This document shows, one piece after another, positions 50,574-59,015 of a DNA stretch of 64,000 bases. Within the stretch, counting starts at the first letter, position 1. Each line of letters begins with the position of its first letter. Source of the stretch: Geobacter sp. DSM 9736 (GTDB taxonomy: Bacteria > Desulfobacterota > Desulfuromonadia > Geobacterales > Geobacteraceae); contig NZ_LT896716.1 in NCBI RefSeq assembly GCF_900187405.1, forward strand, positions 62,001 to 126,000, read 5' to 3'. Under the pieces are notes generated by a model. It was not told the DNA's origin. It worked only from the letters and a program-made list of their open reading frames with translations, and ran no database searches. The translations under genes and the position numbers were made by a program.

Positions 50574-51551
50574 ATGATGGAGAAGAGTGCCAGAATATAT
50601 GTCGCAGGACACACCGGACTAGTCGGGTCCGCCATCACCCGGCGTCTGCGGAAGGAGGGTTACGACAACCTGATTTTGCGGGACGAGAAGGAACTCGACC
50701 TGCGGGACCAGGGCGCAGTAGCCGGTTTCTTCAGGGAGAACAGGCCGGAGTATGTCATGATCGCAGCCGCAAAGGTAGGCGGTATCGTAGCGAACAACAG
50801 TTACCCGGCGGATTTCATCTACACCAATCTGATGATACAGTCCAACGTGATTCATCACGCTTATGCAGCCGGAGTGAAGCGGCTGCTCTTCCTCGGCAGT
50901 TCCTGTATTTACCCGAAGATGGCGCCCCAGCCCATCAAGGAGGAGTACCTCCTCACTGGGCCGCTGGAGCCGACGAATGATGCGTACGCAATAGCCAAGA
51001 TTGCAGGGGTGAAGATGTGCCAGTCGTACAACCGGCAGTATGGCACCCAGTACGTCGCGGCGATGCCTACCAATCTCTACGGGCCCAACGACAACTTCAA
51101 CCTCGAAACCTCCCACGTACTCCCCGCGCTGCTCCGCAAGTTCCATGAGGCAAAACTGGCCGGTGAGCAGAAGGTGACCGTCTGGGGGACGGGCACTCCG
51201 TTCCGCGAGTTCATCTTCGTCGACGACGTCGCCGAAGCTTGCCTGTTCCTTATGAATCTGGAGGGGGCCGCGTTCGACGCACTTCTGGACGACCCGAAGG
51301 CTCCTGCTCTGGTCAATGTCGGTACCGGAGTGGAGCTGACGATCCGCGATCTGGCGCTGACCATCAAGGAGATAGTCGGTTTCACAGGTGATCTTGTATT
51401 TGATTCGACCAAGCCGGACGGTACACCGCGTAAGCTTACGGACGTGACGAAAATCCATTCACTCGGGTGGCGCCACCGGATGGATCTACGGGAAGGGGTG
51501 GCCGAGACCTACCGCTGGTACCTTGAGAACAGAAGCTCCGGGAGTCACTAG
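50574..51551 (+). CDS. fcl: GDP-L-fucose synthase
   Basis: This 325-residue short-chain dehydrogenase converts GDP-4-keto-6-deoxymannose to GDP-L-fucose by epimerisation and reduction. The NADP site is VAGHTGLVGSAITRRL, the catalytic residues are in GSSCIYPKMAPQPIKEEYLL and NDAYAIAKIAGVKMC (Tyr-x3-Lys), and NLYGPNDNFNLETSHVLPAL is a family block. Two ATG codons in a row open the gene. The preceding enzyme of the pathway, GDP-mannose 4,6-dehydratase, is not adjacent. The product would supply a surface polysaccharide. Confidence 0.95.
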   Translation: MMEKSARIYVAGHTGLVGSAITRRLRKEGYDNLILRDEKELDLRDQGAVAGFFRENRPEYVMIAAAKVGGIVANNSYPADFIYTNLMIQSNVIHHAYAAGVKRLLFLGSSCIYPKMAPQPIKEEYLLTGPLEPTNDAYAIAKIAGVKMCQSYNRQYGTQYVAAMPTNLYGPNDNFNLETSHVLPALLRKFHEAKLAGEQKVTVWGTGTPFREFIFVDDVAEACLFLMNLEGAAFDALLDDPKAPALVNVGTGVELTIRDLALTIKEIVGFTGDLVFDSTKPDGTPRKLTDVTKIHSLGWRHRMDLREGVAETYRWYLENRSSGSH

Positions 51552-51674
51552 AATGTCGCTTTCAGTGTAGTTGTCGTTCTTTAATTATTTTTCGTTATCC
51601 TTTTCCTTGACCCCTCCCGGCAAAAGGGCTACTCTTCCCGAAATTTCTCAGGTGAAGGAGCGGGGACGGACATC

Positions 51675-52121
51675 ATGCCGGTAACAACACGACGCTGGGC
51701 CTTTCTTTTCTATTATCTCGTGTGTGCGGCTGCAATCGTCATGATGTTCGGGGAGGGAGCCTGGATGACCAGCCTGCGGCTGGCGCGGCTGGGTGTGCCG
51801 GTTCAGGGCGCACTGACGGCGGCTGCTTGCGGCAGTGACACCCCCCTCGCCTACAGGTTCGACGCCAATGGAGTGAACTATCAGGGGAGGGGAAAGGACG
51901 GTTTCGGCAATCCGCCATGCGCGAAGCTCCACCTGGGTGACCCCATCCTCGTCTACCATCTTTCCGATGATCCTTCCATCAATCTACCGGGAAATCCCGG
52001 TGAACGTTTCGTCACGGAAGCCTCCGGAATTCTCATGGCAGCGCTCTTCGTCCCGCTGGTACTTCTCTTCCTCTTCTTCATCACCCTCCGCATTTTAGGT
52101 TCTTCCCCCCGAGGCCGGTAA
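51675..52121 (+). CDS. small two-helix membrane protein, DUF3592-like
   Basis: The protein has 148 residues with membrane helices at about 9-30 (FLFYYLVCAAAIVMMFG) and 113-137 (ASGILMAALFVPLVLLFLF). The external loop between them has two Cys, YRFDANGVNYQGRG and LGDPILVYHLSDDPSINLPG, which resemble the DUF3592 pattern of a small beta domain between two helices. No function is known. It stands between fcl and pcm on the same strand with its own upstream gap of 123 bp. Confidence 0.65.
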   Translation: MPVTTRRWAFLFYYLVCAAAIVMMFGEGAWMTSLRLARLGVPVQGALTAAACGSDTPLAYRFDANGVNYQGRGKDGFGNPPCAKLHLGDPILVYHLSDDPSINLPGNPGERFVTEASGILMAALFVPLVLLFLFFITLRILGSSPRGR

Positions 52122-52214
52122 GGCCGCCTGATGCCAGGCCGGCTTACGGTTTTGGACACACGCCCATTTCCGGATAAAATGTAACCAGTACCACTACTGC
52201 CGGCGGTGGAGCCA

Positions 52215-52871
52215 ATGGATCGTATTTCTTCGGCGCGGGAAACGATGATACGGGATCACCTGAAGGCGCGCGGCATTCGGGATCCTGCTGTATTGAGGGC
52301 CATGGAGGAGGTCCCCAGGGAAGAGTTCGTCCCGGAGGAACTGGTGGAGTTTGCGTATGGCGACTACCCTCTGGCGATAGGGGAGGGGCAGACGATCTCG
52401 CAGCCTTACATAGTTGCCCTCATGGCGGAGCTTCTTGAGCTGGGTCCTGAAGACAGGGTGCTGGAGATAGGTACCGGATCGGGATATTCAGCGGCGATTC
52501 TGGGGAGGATTGCACGGGAAGTCTTCACCGTGGAACACTACGCCACGCTTGCGCAGGGAGCGGCGAGTCGACTGCGCCGCCTCAACTGCGGGAATGTAAC
52601 GGTTCTGCTGGGGGACGGGACGCGCGGCTGGCAGGAGTTCGCCCCGTATCAGGCGATCCAGGTGACTGCCGGCGCGCCCCATGTTCCTAAAGCGCTGCGG
52701 GAACAGCTGGCAACAGGCGGTCGCCTCGTCATACCGGTGGGGCATCACCCCAGGATGCAGTCGCTCGAAAGGATACTGCGAATCGGCGAGAATGAATTCC
52801 GAAGGGAGGACATGTGTGCCGTTCAGTTCGTTCCTCTCATAGGTGAGGACGGCTGGGGCGACGACCTGTGA
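52215..52871 (+). CDS. pcm: protein-L-isoaspartate O-methyltransferase
   Basis: The enzyme has 218 residues from the ATG at 52215, with GGTGGAG just upstream; a GTG nine bases earlier is possible. PCMT repairs isoaspartyl residues in aged proteins with S-adenosylmethionine. Signatures are VPREEFVPEELVEFAYGDYP, the substrate loop GEGQTISQPYIVALM, the SAM motif VLEIGTGSGYSAAILG, and the late GGRLVIPVG. Where many members have a YD-xI-xVTAA segment this one reads YQAIQVTAGAPHVPKALREQL. The gene is followed by about 190 bases without any feature I can support. Confidence 0.94.
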   Translation: MDRISSARETMIRDHLKARGIRDPAVLRAMEEVPREEFVPEELVEFAYGDYPLAIGEGQTISQPYIVALMAELLELGPEDRVLEIGTGSGYSAAILGRIAREVFTVEHYATLAQGAASRLRRLNCGNVTVLLGDGTRGWQEFAPYQAIQVTAGAPHVPKALREQLATGGRLVIPVGHHPRMQSLERILRIGENEFRREDMCAVQFVPLIGEDGWGDDL

Positions 52872-53062
52872 AAGCGGGAATTCTGGTGCTGCCGAGGAAG
52901 TTCCCGTGGCGAAGCAGCAGCCGCAGCTGTACGATGGAGCTGCGGTCCCGCGGCCCTGGGCTGCATGGCTGCCGCAGTGCCTGCACCGATTTTCGGCGTC
53001 AAGAGTCGGATCGACAGGTGAACGTGGCATGAGTTCGCTCCGTGGAAGGTCACCTCTTTTTG

Positions 53063-53242
53063 CTACTTGCAGTCCTCCCGCCAGAGGCAGCCGTGCTCGC
53101 CGCAGTTCTCTCCCCTGCCCGGCTCGAAGCAGGCGGGGTTTCCTTCAGCCTGCTGGATGGCTCGGATAAGCTCCTCCTTCTTGAGCTTTCCCGGCTTGAC
53201 TCCACGTTCTGCGGCGACCTCCCTGATTTCCTTCATATTCAT
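53063..53242 (-). CDS. small SAP/Rho-N-like helix-extended-loop-helix protein
   Basis: This 59-residue product (MNMKEIREVAAERGVKPGKL) starts at an ATG seven bases after AGGAGG. The N-terminal 35 residues, including KKEELIRAIQQAEGN, match the SAP/Rho termination factor N-terminal helical motif, which binds nucleic acid. A short Cys-containing tail (ACFEPGRGENCGEHGCLWRE) with four Cys follows. It may be a tiny nucleic-acid-binding or metal-binding protein. It lies 30 bp downstream of the next small minus-strand gene. Confidence 0.75.
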   Translation of the reverse strand: MNMKEIREVAAERGVKPGKLKKEELIRAIQQAEGNPACFEPGRGENCGEHGCLWREDCK

Positions 53243-53272
53243 TTTCCATCCTCCTGGTTGTAATGACATGAG

Positions 53273-53500
53273 CTAGCCATGTGATTCGACAAGTCCGGAA
53301 GCTTTTGCTTTGGGGCCCGTTTTTCTCCGTTCCGCGCCATCGAATGTCTCTGTTGCTTTTCGCACCGGATCGCGTCCAACTGCGACCCAGCCGCTCGACC
53401 GGAAGAATGCGACAATTTTCCCCGAGTTGATGAGGTCGTCAAGGAGATAATCCTTGACCATCCCGCTGGTATTGTCCTTGTAGAGCACTCTTATCATCAT
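53273..53500 (-). CDS. small protein of unknown function
   Basis: The 75-residue product opens MMIRVLYKDNTSGMVKDYLL after a GGAGGG site (two ATG codons in a row). It has a basic C-terminal half (RRKTGPKAKASG) and no signal or membrane segment. The first 50 residues look like a small beta fold. I believe similar proteins are frequent in Geobacter genomes but cannot verify that here. It is upstream of the SAP-like gene and probably shares its transcript. Confidence 0.65.
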   Translation of the reverse strand: MMIRVLYKDNTSGMVKDYLLDDLINSGKIVAFFRSSGWVAVGRDPVRKATETFDGAERRKTGPKAKASGLVESHG

Positions 53501-53673
53501 GCTCTCCCTCCGTGGTCGTGACGGTGATTCGACTTAATTAGTATACCATATGTTTTTTCCTCTCCTTGTCGGCCTCCGTATTTTTTCCAAAATTATGGGC
53601 TAGCCGCTCCGCATATCCTGAAAGGACGCTAATTATATAGCTTCCCGCAAGCGGGCGTCAACGGAGAAATGCT

Positions 53674-53701
53674 TTGACAAAACCCGCGCCATTCCTATAG
53701 T
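53674..53701 (+). promoter_or_regulatory. sigma-70 promoter of the polyprenyl synthase gene
   Basis: TTGACA (53674-53679), a 16-base spacer and TATAGT (53696-53701) lie 33 bases before the start codon. This is a near-consensus promoter. Confidence 0.7.
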
Positions 53702-53733
53702 ATGGCGCAAATTTTAATGTAAAGGCGTCAAAG

Positions 53734-54702
53734 ATGGAAGCAGCTCTTGCCCTGATCGGGGAAGACCTCAGAAATGTGGAGCTTCAGTTCAAGAAGGACC
53801 TTCAGTCGGATGTCCCGCTGATCCGCAAAGTGGGTGAATACGTCCTCTCGAGTGGCGGCAAGCGTATCAGGCCTGCGCTTCTTCTGCTTGCAGCCCGCCT
53901 GTGCGGCTACCGCGGTGACCGTCACGTCCCCCTTGCCAGCGTTATTGAGTTCATCCACACCGCCACGCTGCTTCACGACGACGTGGTGGACAATGCCAAC
54001 CTCCGCCGCGGGATCGCGTCCGCCAACACCCTCTGGGGAAATGAGGCATCGGTCCTGGTCGGTGACTTTCTCTTTTCAAAATCCTTCTCCCTCATGGTTG
54101 CAGACGGGGATCTGAACATACTCCGCGTTCTCTCCAATGCCACTACGGTCATCGCCGAGGGGGAGGTGCTCCAGCTCATCTGCACGAGCGACCTGGACAT
54201 AACCGAGGAACGCTATATAGAAGTTGTAAAGTGCAAAACCGCCATACTTCTCTCCGCAGCTTGTCAGGCCGGGGCCATCCTCGGTGCCGCGACGGCTGAG
54301 CGGGAAGCTGCTCTGTCGGACTACGGAATGCGCCTCGGAATAGCGTTCCAGCTCATGGATGACACTCTGGATTACGTGGCAGACGAGGAGCAGTTCGGCA
54401 AAAGCATCGGTCATGACCTGGAGGAAGGGAAAATCACCCTGCCGCTCATCCATACGCTCAGACAATGTACTGCTGCCGAGCGGGACCGGATCGGAGACGT
54501 TGTTGCCAAGGACGTCCTGGAAGCGGAGGATTTCCAGGCGGTGTTCGATCTTGTCCACCGGTACGGCGGCATTGAGTACACCATTGCTGCAGCCCGCGAC
54601 TATATCCGCAGCGCAAAGCTTCCGCTCGAGAGTTTTCAGGATTCCCCCGAGAAAACCGCACTGATGGAACTGGCGGATTATGTGGTAACGCGCGAACGCT
54701 AA
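53734..54702 (+). CDS. ispB: polyprenyl (octaprenyl-type) diphosphate synthase
   Basis: The 322-residue enzyme extends isoprenoid chains with isopentenyl diphosphate. SGGKRIRPALLLL is the N-terminal signature, the first Asp-rich motif is LLHDDVVDNANLRRG near residue 84, and the second is FQLMDDTLDYVADEEQFGKS near 207; GHDLEEGKITLPLIH follows. The small residues upstream of the first motif fit a long-chain product such as the quinone side chain. It appears to be a single gene with its own promoter. The exact chain length cannot be read, so the ispB symbol is by family. Confidence 0.9.
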   Translation: MEAALALIGEDLRNVELQFKKDLQSDVPLIRKVGEYVLSSGGKRIRPALLLLAARLCGYRGDRHVPLASVIEFIHTATLLHDDVVDNANLRRGIASANTLWGNEASVLVGDFLFSKSFSLMVADGDLNILRVLSNATTVIAEGEVLQLICTSDLDITEERYIEVVKCKTAILLSAACQAGAILGAATAEREAALSDYGMRLGIAFQLMDDTLDYVADEEQFGKSIGHDLEEGKITLPLIHTLRQCTAAERDRIGDVVAKDVLEAEDFQAVFDLVHRYGGIEYTIAAARDYIRSAKLPLESFQDSPEKTALMELADYVVTRER

Positions 54703-54782
54703 ATCACGAGGCGCTTCTCCGCTAAAACACTAGTATCCACAGCAGGTTGCCTCCTATTGCCCCTGTTTTTCACCTGTTCTGC

Positions 54783-54799
54783 TTGGCTCCGATATTGCA
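54783..54799 (+). promoter_or_regulatory. candidate sigma-54 promoter (-24/-12)
   Basis: TTGGCTCCGATATTGCA matches the sigma-54 pattern with GG at 54785-54786, exactly ten bases, and GC at 54797-54798. Transcription would start near 54810, 32 bases ahead of the small gene at 54842. A sigma-54 activator is encoded 1.5 kb downstream. Confidence 0.5.
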
Positions 54800-54841
54800 G
54801 GTTAAGTTTTTGTCATAAACTTGCGCGGGCGGGGTCCGGTG

Positions 54842-55078
54842 ATGAACGAAGAAGTCCTTGTGCATGAGTCAGAGATAGAGATCCATGGCAGCCGCTACAC
54901 CATCAACGTGTTCTGTCGCATGGACGGCCGGCACGTTGCCCGGACCCGCTTCGGTGTTGACGACGTCATCATAAATGACGGGGGATCCCTTCAAGAGGTG
55001 CTGGAGAAGCACGAAAGGCTGCTGCCGCTGGCGATAACTTCACGGCAGATGTTTCATAAGCTCTCCGTTCGCAGATAG
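54842..55078 (+). CDS. small cytoplasmic protein of unknown function
   Basis: The product has 78 residues from the ATG at 54842 (MNEEVLVHESEIEIHGSRYT). It reads as alternating strands and one helix (GGSLQEVLEKHERLLPLAIT), with no signal or membrane segment and no family I recognise. It is framed by a sigma-54-type promoter upstream and a strong terminator 18 bases downstream, so it is a complete one-gene unit. It may belong to the sensor/regulator system encoded next. Confidence 0.68.
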   Translation: MNEEVLVHESEIEIHGSRYTINVFCRMDGRHVARTRFGVDDVIINDGGSLQEVLEKHERLLPLAITSRQMFHKLSVRR

Positions 55079-55096
55079 CATGGTTACTTCACTCCC

Positions 55097-55123
55097 GCCC
55101 GTCGTTTCACGACGGGCTTTTTT
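55097..55123 (+). terminator. rho-independent terminator
   Basis: GCCCGTCGT and ACGACGGGC form a perfect 9-bp stem with loop TTC, followed by six T. It ends the small upstream gene. Confidence 0.92.
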
Positions 55124-55191
55124 GTGCCCGCTCAGGAAGTCCGACTTAAAAATCTTGCAATAACCCCATCTATGATCTACAAGTTGAACCT

Positions 55192-56295
55192 ATGAAGAAG
55201 AGCCCGTATCCGCGCATCGCTCTCCTGTCCGGGTGCATCGTCGGAATCAGCCTGCTCCATTACCTGACGCCGCTGCATCTGCCGATGCTTCACGATATCT
55301 TCCAGCGCCTCTACTACATTCCCATCATCCTCGCGGCATTCTGGTTCGGTCTCCGCGGAGGGATCATTTCCGCCCTCGTCGTCAGTGTTTTCTATGTCCC
55401 GCACATCCTGTTCCAGTGGGGCCTCGTGCCCAGCATCGAGCTGGAGAAGTTTCTCGAAATCGTTCTTTATAATGTGGTTGGGGGAATAACCGGCTTTCTA
55501 TCCCAAAAGGAGGAATCGCGCCGGGAGGAACTGCAGCGTACGGCGGAAGGCCTTGAAGAATCATACCGAAAGCTCCAGGAGCAGACCGACATGATCCTGA
55601 AGATAGAGGATCAATTGAGGCGGGCGGAGCGCCTTTCGGCGCTGGGAGAGCTTTCAGCCGTGCTTGCGCACGAGATCCGCAATCCCCTCGGCTCCATCAG
55701 GGGGACGGCAGAGATCCTCAGGGACGACTTTCGGCCGGAAGACCGCAAATACGAGTTCCTTGAGATCCTCATCAAGGAAGCCGACCGCCTGAACAGGGTG
55801 GTGGAAGATTTCCTCGGTCTTGCGCGGCCTGTTCCGACGGAGCGGGAGACCTGCGACCTCTTGGCCGACGTGCAGGAGATAATGGATCTGGTCGCGCCGG
55901 AAGCGGCCGCACGGGGGGTGCGCCTTAACGTAGTGCCGCAGCAGCTTCCTTCCGTACACGGAAGCCGGGAGCGGTTGCGCCAGGTATTCCTCAACCTGGT
56001 GCTAAATGCCATCCAGGCTACCGGACCGGGAGGCAGCCTGACGGTTGCGGCCCGCCTTCTACCTGCAACGGGTGAAATGCCTCCCCGGGTTGAGGTTTCA
56101 TTCGCCGACACGGGAAAAGGAATCGAGCCCGAGCGACTGGAGCGGGTCTTCCAGCCGTTTTTCACAACTAAGCACGGGGGCACCGGCCTAGGGCTTCCCA
56201 TCGCCCAGCGCATCATAGAAAGCCACGGTGGGACCATCCATGTAGAAAGCGAACTGCACCGCGGGACTACCTTTATCGTGAGACTGCCGGTGTGA
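55192..56295 (+). CDS. membrane sensor histidine kinase, NtrB-type
   Basis: The 367-residue kinase has an N-terminal block of three or four membrane helices (about 8-100, including PIILAAFWFGLRGGIISALV) with no large external domain, a coiled coil (EESYRKLQEQTDMILKIEDQ), then HisKA with LSAVLAHEIRNPLGSIRGTA near 160 and a HATPase (NLVLNAIQAT, ADTGKGIEPERLERVFQPFF, GTGLGLPIAQ). The HEIRNPL form is that of kinases paired with sigma-54 activators. The next gene, 18 bp downstream, encodes such a regulator, so the two form a two-component system. Confidence 0.94.
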   Translation: MKKSPYPRIALLSGCIVGISLLHYLTPLHLPMLHDIFQRLYYIPIILAAFWFGLRGGIISALVVSVFYVPHILFQWGLVPSIELEKFLEIVLYNVVGGITGFLSQKEESRREELQRTAEGLEESYRKLQEQTDMILKIEDQLRRAERLSALGELSAVLAHEIRNPLGSIRGTAEILRDDFRPEDRKYEFLEILIKEADRLNRVVEDFLGLARPVPTERETCDLLADVQEIMDLVAPEAAARGVRLNVVPQQLPSVHGSRERLRQVFLNLVLNAIQATGPGGSLTVAARLLPATGEMPPRVEVSFADTGKGIEPERLERVFQPFFTTKHGGTGLGLPIAQRIIESHGGTIHVESELHRGTTFIVRLPV

Positions 56296-56313
56296 GAAAA
56301 AACAGAGGCCACC

Positions 56314-57678
56314 ATGCCACAGATACTGATAATTGACGATGATACATCGCTCCGCCGTGTCCTGGAGTACAACCTTCAGGAGGAGGGATACGAAGTCCTC
56401 ACAGCTGCAGATGGTGAGGCCGGTATGGCACTCTTCGACCTTCACCGCCCGCCACTAGTCATTACCGACCTGAAGATGCCGGGGATGAACGGCTTTCAGC
56501 TCCTTGCGGCCGTGAAGGAGCGGGCACCGGAAACACTGGTGATCGTGATAACCGCCTTCGGCGCCGTCGAGACGGCGGTCGAGGCAATGAAACTGGGCGC
56601 CTACGATTACATAACGAAGCCCTTCAATCGTGACGAGCTGAAACTGGTGGTCAGGAAAGCCCTTCAACTGAAGGGGCTCTCGGACGAAAACCAGCGCCTT
56701 CGGGAGGAGCTCACCGACCGGGCGGATTTTCGCAATATAGTCGGCATTTCCCGTCGGATGGAGCAGGTTTTCCAGGTAGTGCGGAAAGTCGCCGACAGTG
56801 AGGCAACCGTGCTCATCACCGGTGAATCCGGCACCGGTAAGGAACTCATAGCCCGGGCGGTCCACTCGCTCAGCTCCCGCCGCAAGGGCCCCTTCATCCC
56901 CATCAACTGTGCGGCCATTCCCCGCGACCTCCTTGAGAGCGAGCTGTTCGGGCACGTCAAAGGGGCTTTTACCGGTGCGATCAGGGACAAGACCGGGAAA
57001 TTTCAGATGGCTGACGGGGGAACGCTGTTTCTTGACGAGGTGGGAGAGCTGCCCCTCGAATTGCAGCCGAAGCTGCTGCGGGCGCTTCAGGAAAGATCCG
57101 TGGAACCGGTGGGGGGGCACGGCGAGCAGAAGCTGGATGTCCGTGTGGTGGCTGCAACAAACATGGACATGGAGAAGGCTATAGAGGAAGGTACCTTCCG
57201 TGAGGACCTCTATTACCGGCTCTCGGTCATTCCCCTTCACCTTCCGCCGTTGCGGGAGCGGCGTGACGACATCCCCGTACTGGTCAAGCATTTCGCCACC
57301 AAGCATGGCGCCCCTCAGGTCACCTTCTCCGCGGAAGCGATGAACGCGATGCAGAACTACCGGTGGCCGGGGAACGTGAGGGAGCTGGAGAATTCGGTGG
57401 AGCGCATACTCATCATGCGTAACGGCGATGTCATCAACATATCGGAGATTCCGGACAAGATCCGGGAAGGACGGGCCGAGCGGGGAGGGGCGAAAATAGT
57501 AAATCTCCCCGAAGAGGGGTACTCATTGGAGCAGTTGGAGCGGGAGATCGTGGTGGAGGCGCTGGAGCGAAACGGCTGGAACCAGACGCAGGCGGCGCGT
57601 TTTCTGCGAATCCCCCGACACACTCTCATCTACCGCATGGAGAAGTACAATATTCAGTCACAGGAGAGAACGCGATGA
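56314..57678 (+). CDS. sigma-54-dependent response regulator (NtrC family)
   Basis: This 454-residue regulator has a receiver domain with the phosphorylation site Asp52 (VITDLKMPG) and Lys102 (ITKPFNRDEL), a AAA+ sigma-54 activation domain with Walker A GESGTGKE at 170-177, the sigma-54 contact loop GAFTGA at 217-222, and a C-terminal Fis-type helix-turn-helix (NGWNQTQAARFLRIPRHTLI). It is partnered with the kinase upstream and overlaps tlpA by 4 bp. Its targets may include the nearby sigma-54-type promoter at 54783 and the thiol-redox genes that follow. Confidence 0.97.
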   Translation: MPQILIIDDDTSLRRVLEYNLQEEGYEVLTAADGEAGMALFDLHRPPLVITDLKMPGMNGFQLLAAVKERAPETLVIVITAFGAVETAVEAMKLGAYDYITKPFNRDELKLVVRKALQLKGLSDENQRLREELTDRADFRNIVGISRRMEQVFQVVRKVADSEATVLITGESGTGKELIARAVHSLSSRRKGPFIPINCAAIPRDLLESELFGHVKGAFTGAIRDKTGKFQMADGGTLFLDEVGELPLELQPKLLRALQERSVEPVGGHGEQKLDVRVVAATNMDMEKAIEEGTFREDLYYRLSVIPLHLPPLRERRDDIPVLVKHFATKHGAPQVTFSAEAMNAMQNYRWPGNVRELENSVERILIMRNGDVINISEIPDKIREGRAERGGAKIVNLPEEGYSLEQLEREIVVEALERNGWNQTQAARFLRIPRHTLIYRMEKYNIQSQERTR

Positions 57679-58181
57679 AAAAATGGACCTGCCTGCTCGT
57701 GGCGCTGACCTTGGCGGTGCTTGCAGCATGCTCGAAAAAGGAAGCGCCCCCCGCCGAAGGGAAGCCGGCTCCGGGATTTGCACTGAAGGACCTGGCCGGG
57801 GGGGAGACGAGCCTGGAAGGGCTCAGGGGGAAGGTGGTACTCCTGAATTTCTGGGCAACATGGTGTCCCCCCTGCCGGGAGGAGATCCCTTCCATGATGA
57901 AGCTGAACCAGGCCATGGCGGGAAAACCGTTCCAGATGGTGGCGGTCTCCATCGACGAAGGGGGGAAGGAGGCCGTTCAGCGATACTTCCAGAGCTCCGG
58001 CACAAGCCTCCCGACTCTTCTGGATACGGAGCAGAAGGTGGGGAGACGTTACGGGATCACCGGAGTTCCCGAGACCTTTGTCATCGACAGGAAGGGTGTT
58101 ATAATGAAAAAAGTGATAGGCCCCATGGACTGGAGCCAGCCGGAGGTCGTCAAGTATCTTGAGGAGTTGATGAAGCAATAA
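57675..58181 (+). CDS. TlpA/ResA-type thiol-disulfide oxidoreductase lipoprotein
   Basis: The 168-residue protein has a lipoprotein signal (MKKWTCLLVALTLAVLAAC, lipobox LAAC) and a thioredoxin fold with the active-site WCPPC in FWATWCPPCREEIPSM near residue 64. The cis-Pro block ITGVPETFVIDRKG is also present. Proteins of this type keep apocytochrome heme-binding Cys reduced in the periplasm. CcdA, encoded next, would feed it electrons. It overlaps the response regulator gene by ATGA, tying redox maturation to that two-component system. Confidence 0.93.
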   Translation: MKKWTCLLVALTLAVLAACSKKEAPPAEGKPAPGFALKDLAGGETSLEGLRGKVVLLNFWATWCPPCREEIPSMMKLNQAMAGKPFQMVAVSIDEGGKEAVQRYFQSSGTSLPTLLDTEQKVGRRYGITGVPETFVIDRKGVIMKKVIGPMDWSQPEVVKYLEELMKQ

Positions 58182-58198
58182 AAAGGCAGGTTAAGGTC

Positions 58199-58251
58199 GA
58201 GGTTAAGGTTGAGGGCAAACGAGCTTTTTCCTCAGCCTCAACCTTAACCTC
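58199..58251 (+). repeat. GGTTAAGG-type hairpin between tlpA-like gene and ccdA
   Basis: GAGGTTAAGGTTGAGG (58199-58214) pairs perfectly over 16 bp with CCTCAACCTTAACCTC (58236-58251) around a 21-base loop. The left side also has a tandem GGTTAAGG unit. No T-run follows. It lies 17 bases before the ccdA start and could act as a leader or stabilising structure. Confidence 0.65.
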
Positions 58252-58268
58252 AATCTGACGGAGTGCTC

Positions 58269-58994
58269 ATGGAATCACCGGACATAACCTACGTCAGTGC
58301 CTTCATCGCGGGTCTGCTCTCTTTTCTCTCCCCGTGCGTGCTGCCGCTCATTCCATCCTACATAACCTACATCACCGGTATCTCCTTCTCCGACCTTCAG
58401 GCGGAGCACCCGACCCACAAGGTCAGGCAGCAGACGGTGGCGCATTCCCTTCTATTCATCGGGGGATTCACGTTCGTCTTCGTCCTCATGGGTGCATCCG
58501 CCACCTTCATCGGGGGTTTCCTCCAAGAGCACATGACGCTCATCAGGAAGATAGGCGGAGTGCTCATCGTCATCTTCGGCATCCATGTCACCGGAATTCT
58601 GCCGATCGGGATGCTCCTGGGGGAGAAGCGGGTCAACATCCATCGAAAGCCGGCAGGGTACGTGGGCAGCTTTGTTGTCGGTGTCGCCTTTGCGGCCGGC
58701 TGGACTCCCTGCATCGGCCCCATACTCGCCTCGATCCTCATGGTTGCCGCCACAGAGGATACGGTCTACCACGGTGTCGCCCTCCTCTTCATCTATTCCA
58801 TGGGCCTTGCCATCCCCTTTTTCCTGTCGGCGCTGGCGCTCCACCAGTTCCTTGCGTTCTTCAACCGCTTCAAAAAGCACATACGCATCTTCGAGATCGT
58901 CACCGGCGTCTTCCTGATAATCGTCGGGATCATGATCTATTCCAACTACCTGACACGCCTGGGGAATCTGACCACGATCTTCTTCAGCCGGTAA
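58269..58994 (+). CDS. ccdA: cytochrome c biogenesis protein CcdA
   Basis: The protein has 241 residues from the ATG at 58269, just after ACGGAG. Six membrane helices are predicted. The two electron-carrying Cys are in FLSPCVLPLIPSYI near residue 22 and GWTPCIGPILAS near 142, the pair that passes reducing power from cytoplasmic thioredoxin to the periplasm. Its likely partner is the TlpA-like lipoprotein encoded just upstream. In an organism rich in c-type cytochromes this pair supports heme attachment. Confidence 0.95.
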   Translation: MESPDITYVSAFIAGLLSFLSPCVLPLIPSYITYITGISFSDLQAEHPTHKVRQQTVAHSLLFIGGFTFVFVLMGASATFIGGFLQEHMTLIRKIGGVLIVIFGIHVTGILPIGMLLGEKRVNIHRKPAGYVGSFVVGVAFAAGWTPCIGPILASILMVAATEDTVYHGVALLFIYSMGLAIPFFLSALALHQFLAFFNRFKKHIRIFEIVTGVFLIIVGIMIYSNYLTRLGNLTTIFFSR

Positions 58995-59015
58995 AACCCT
59001 ATCCAGGAGTACTTC

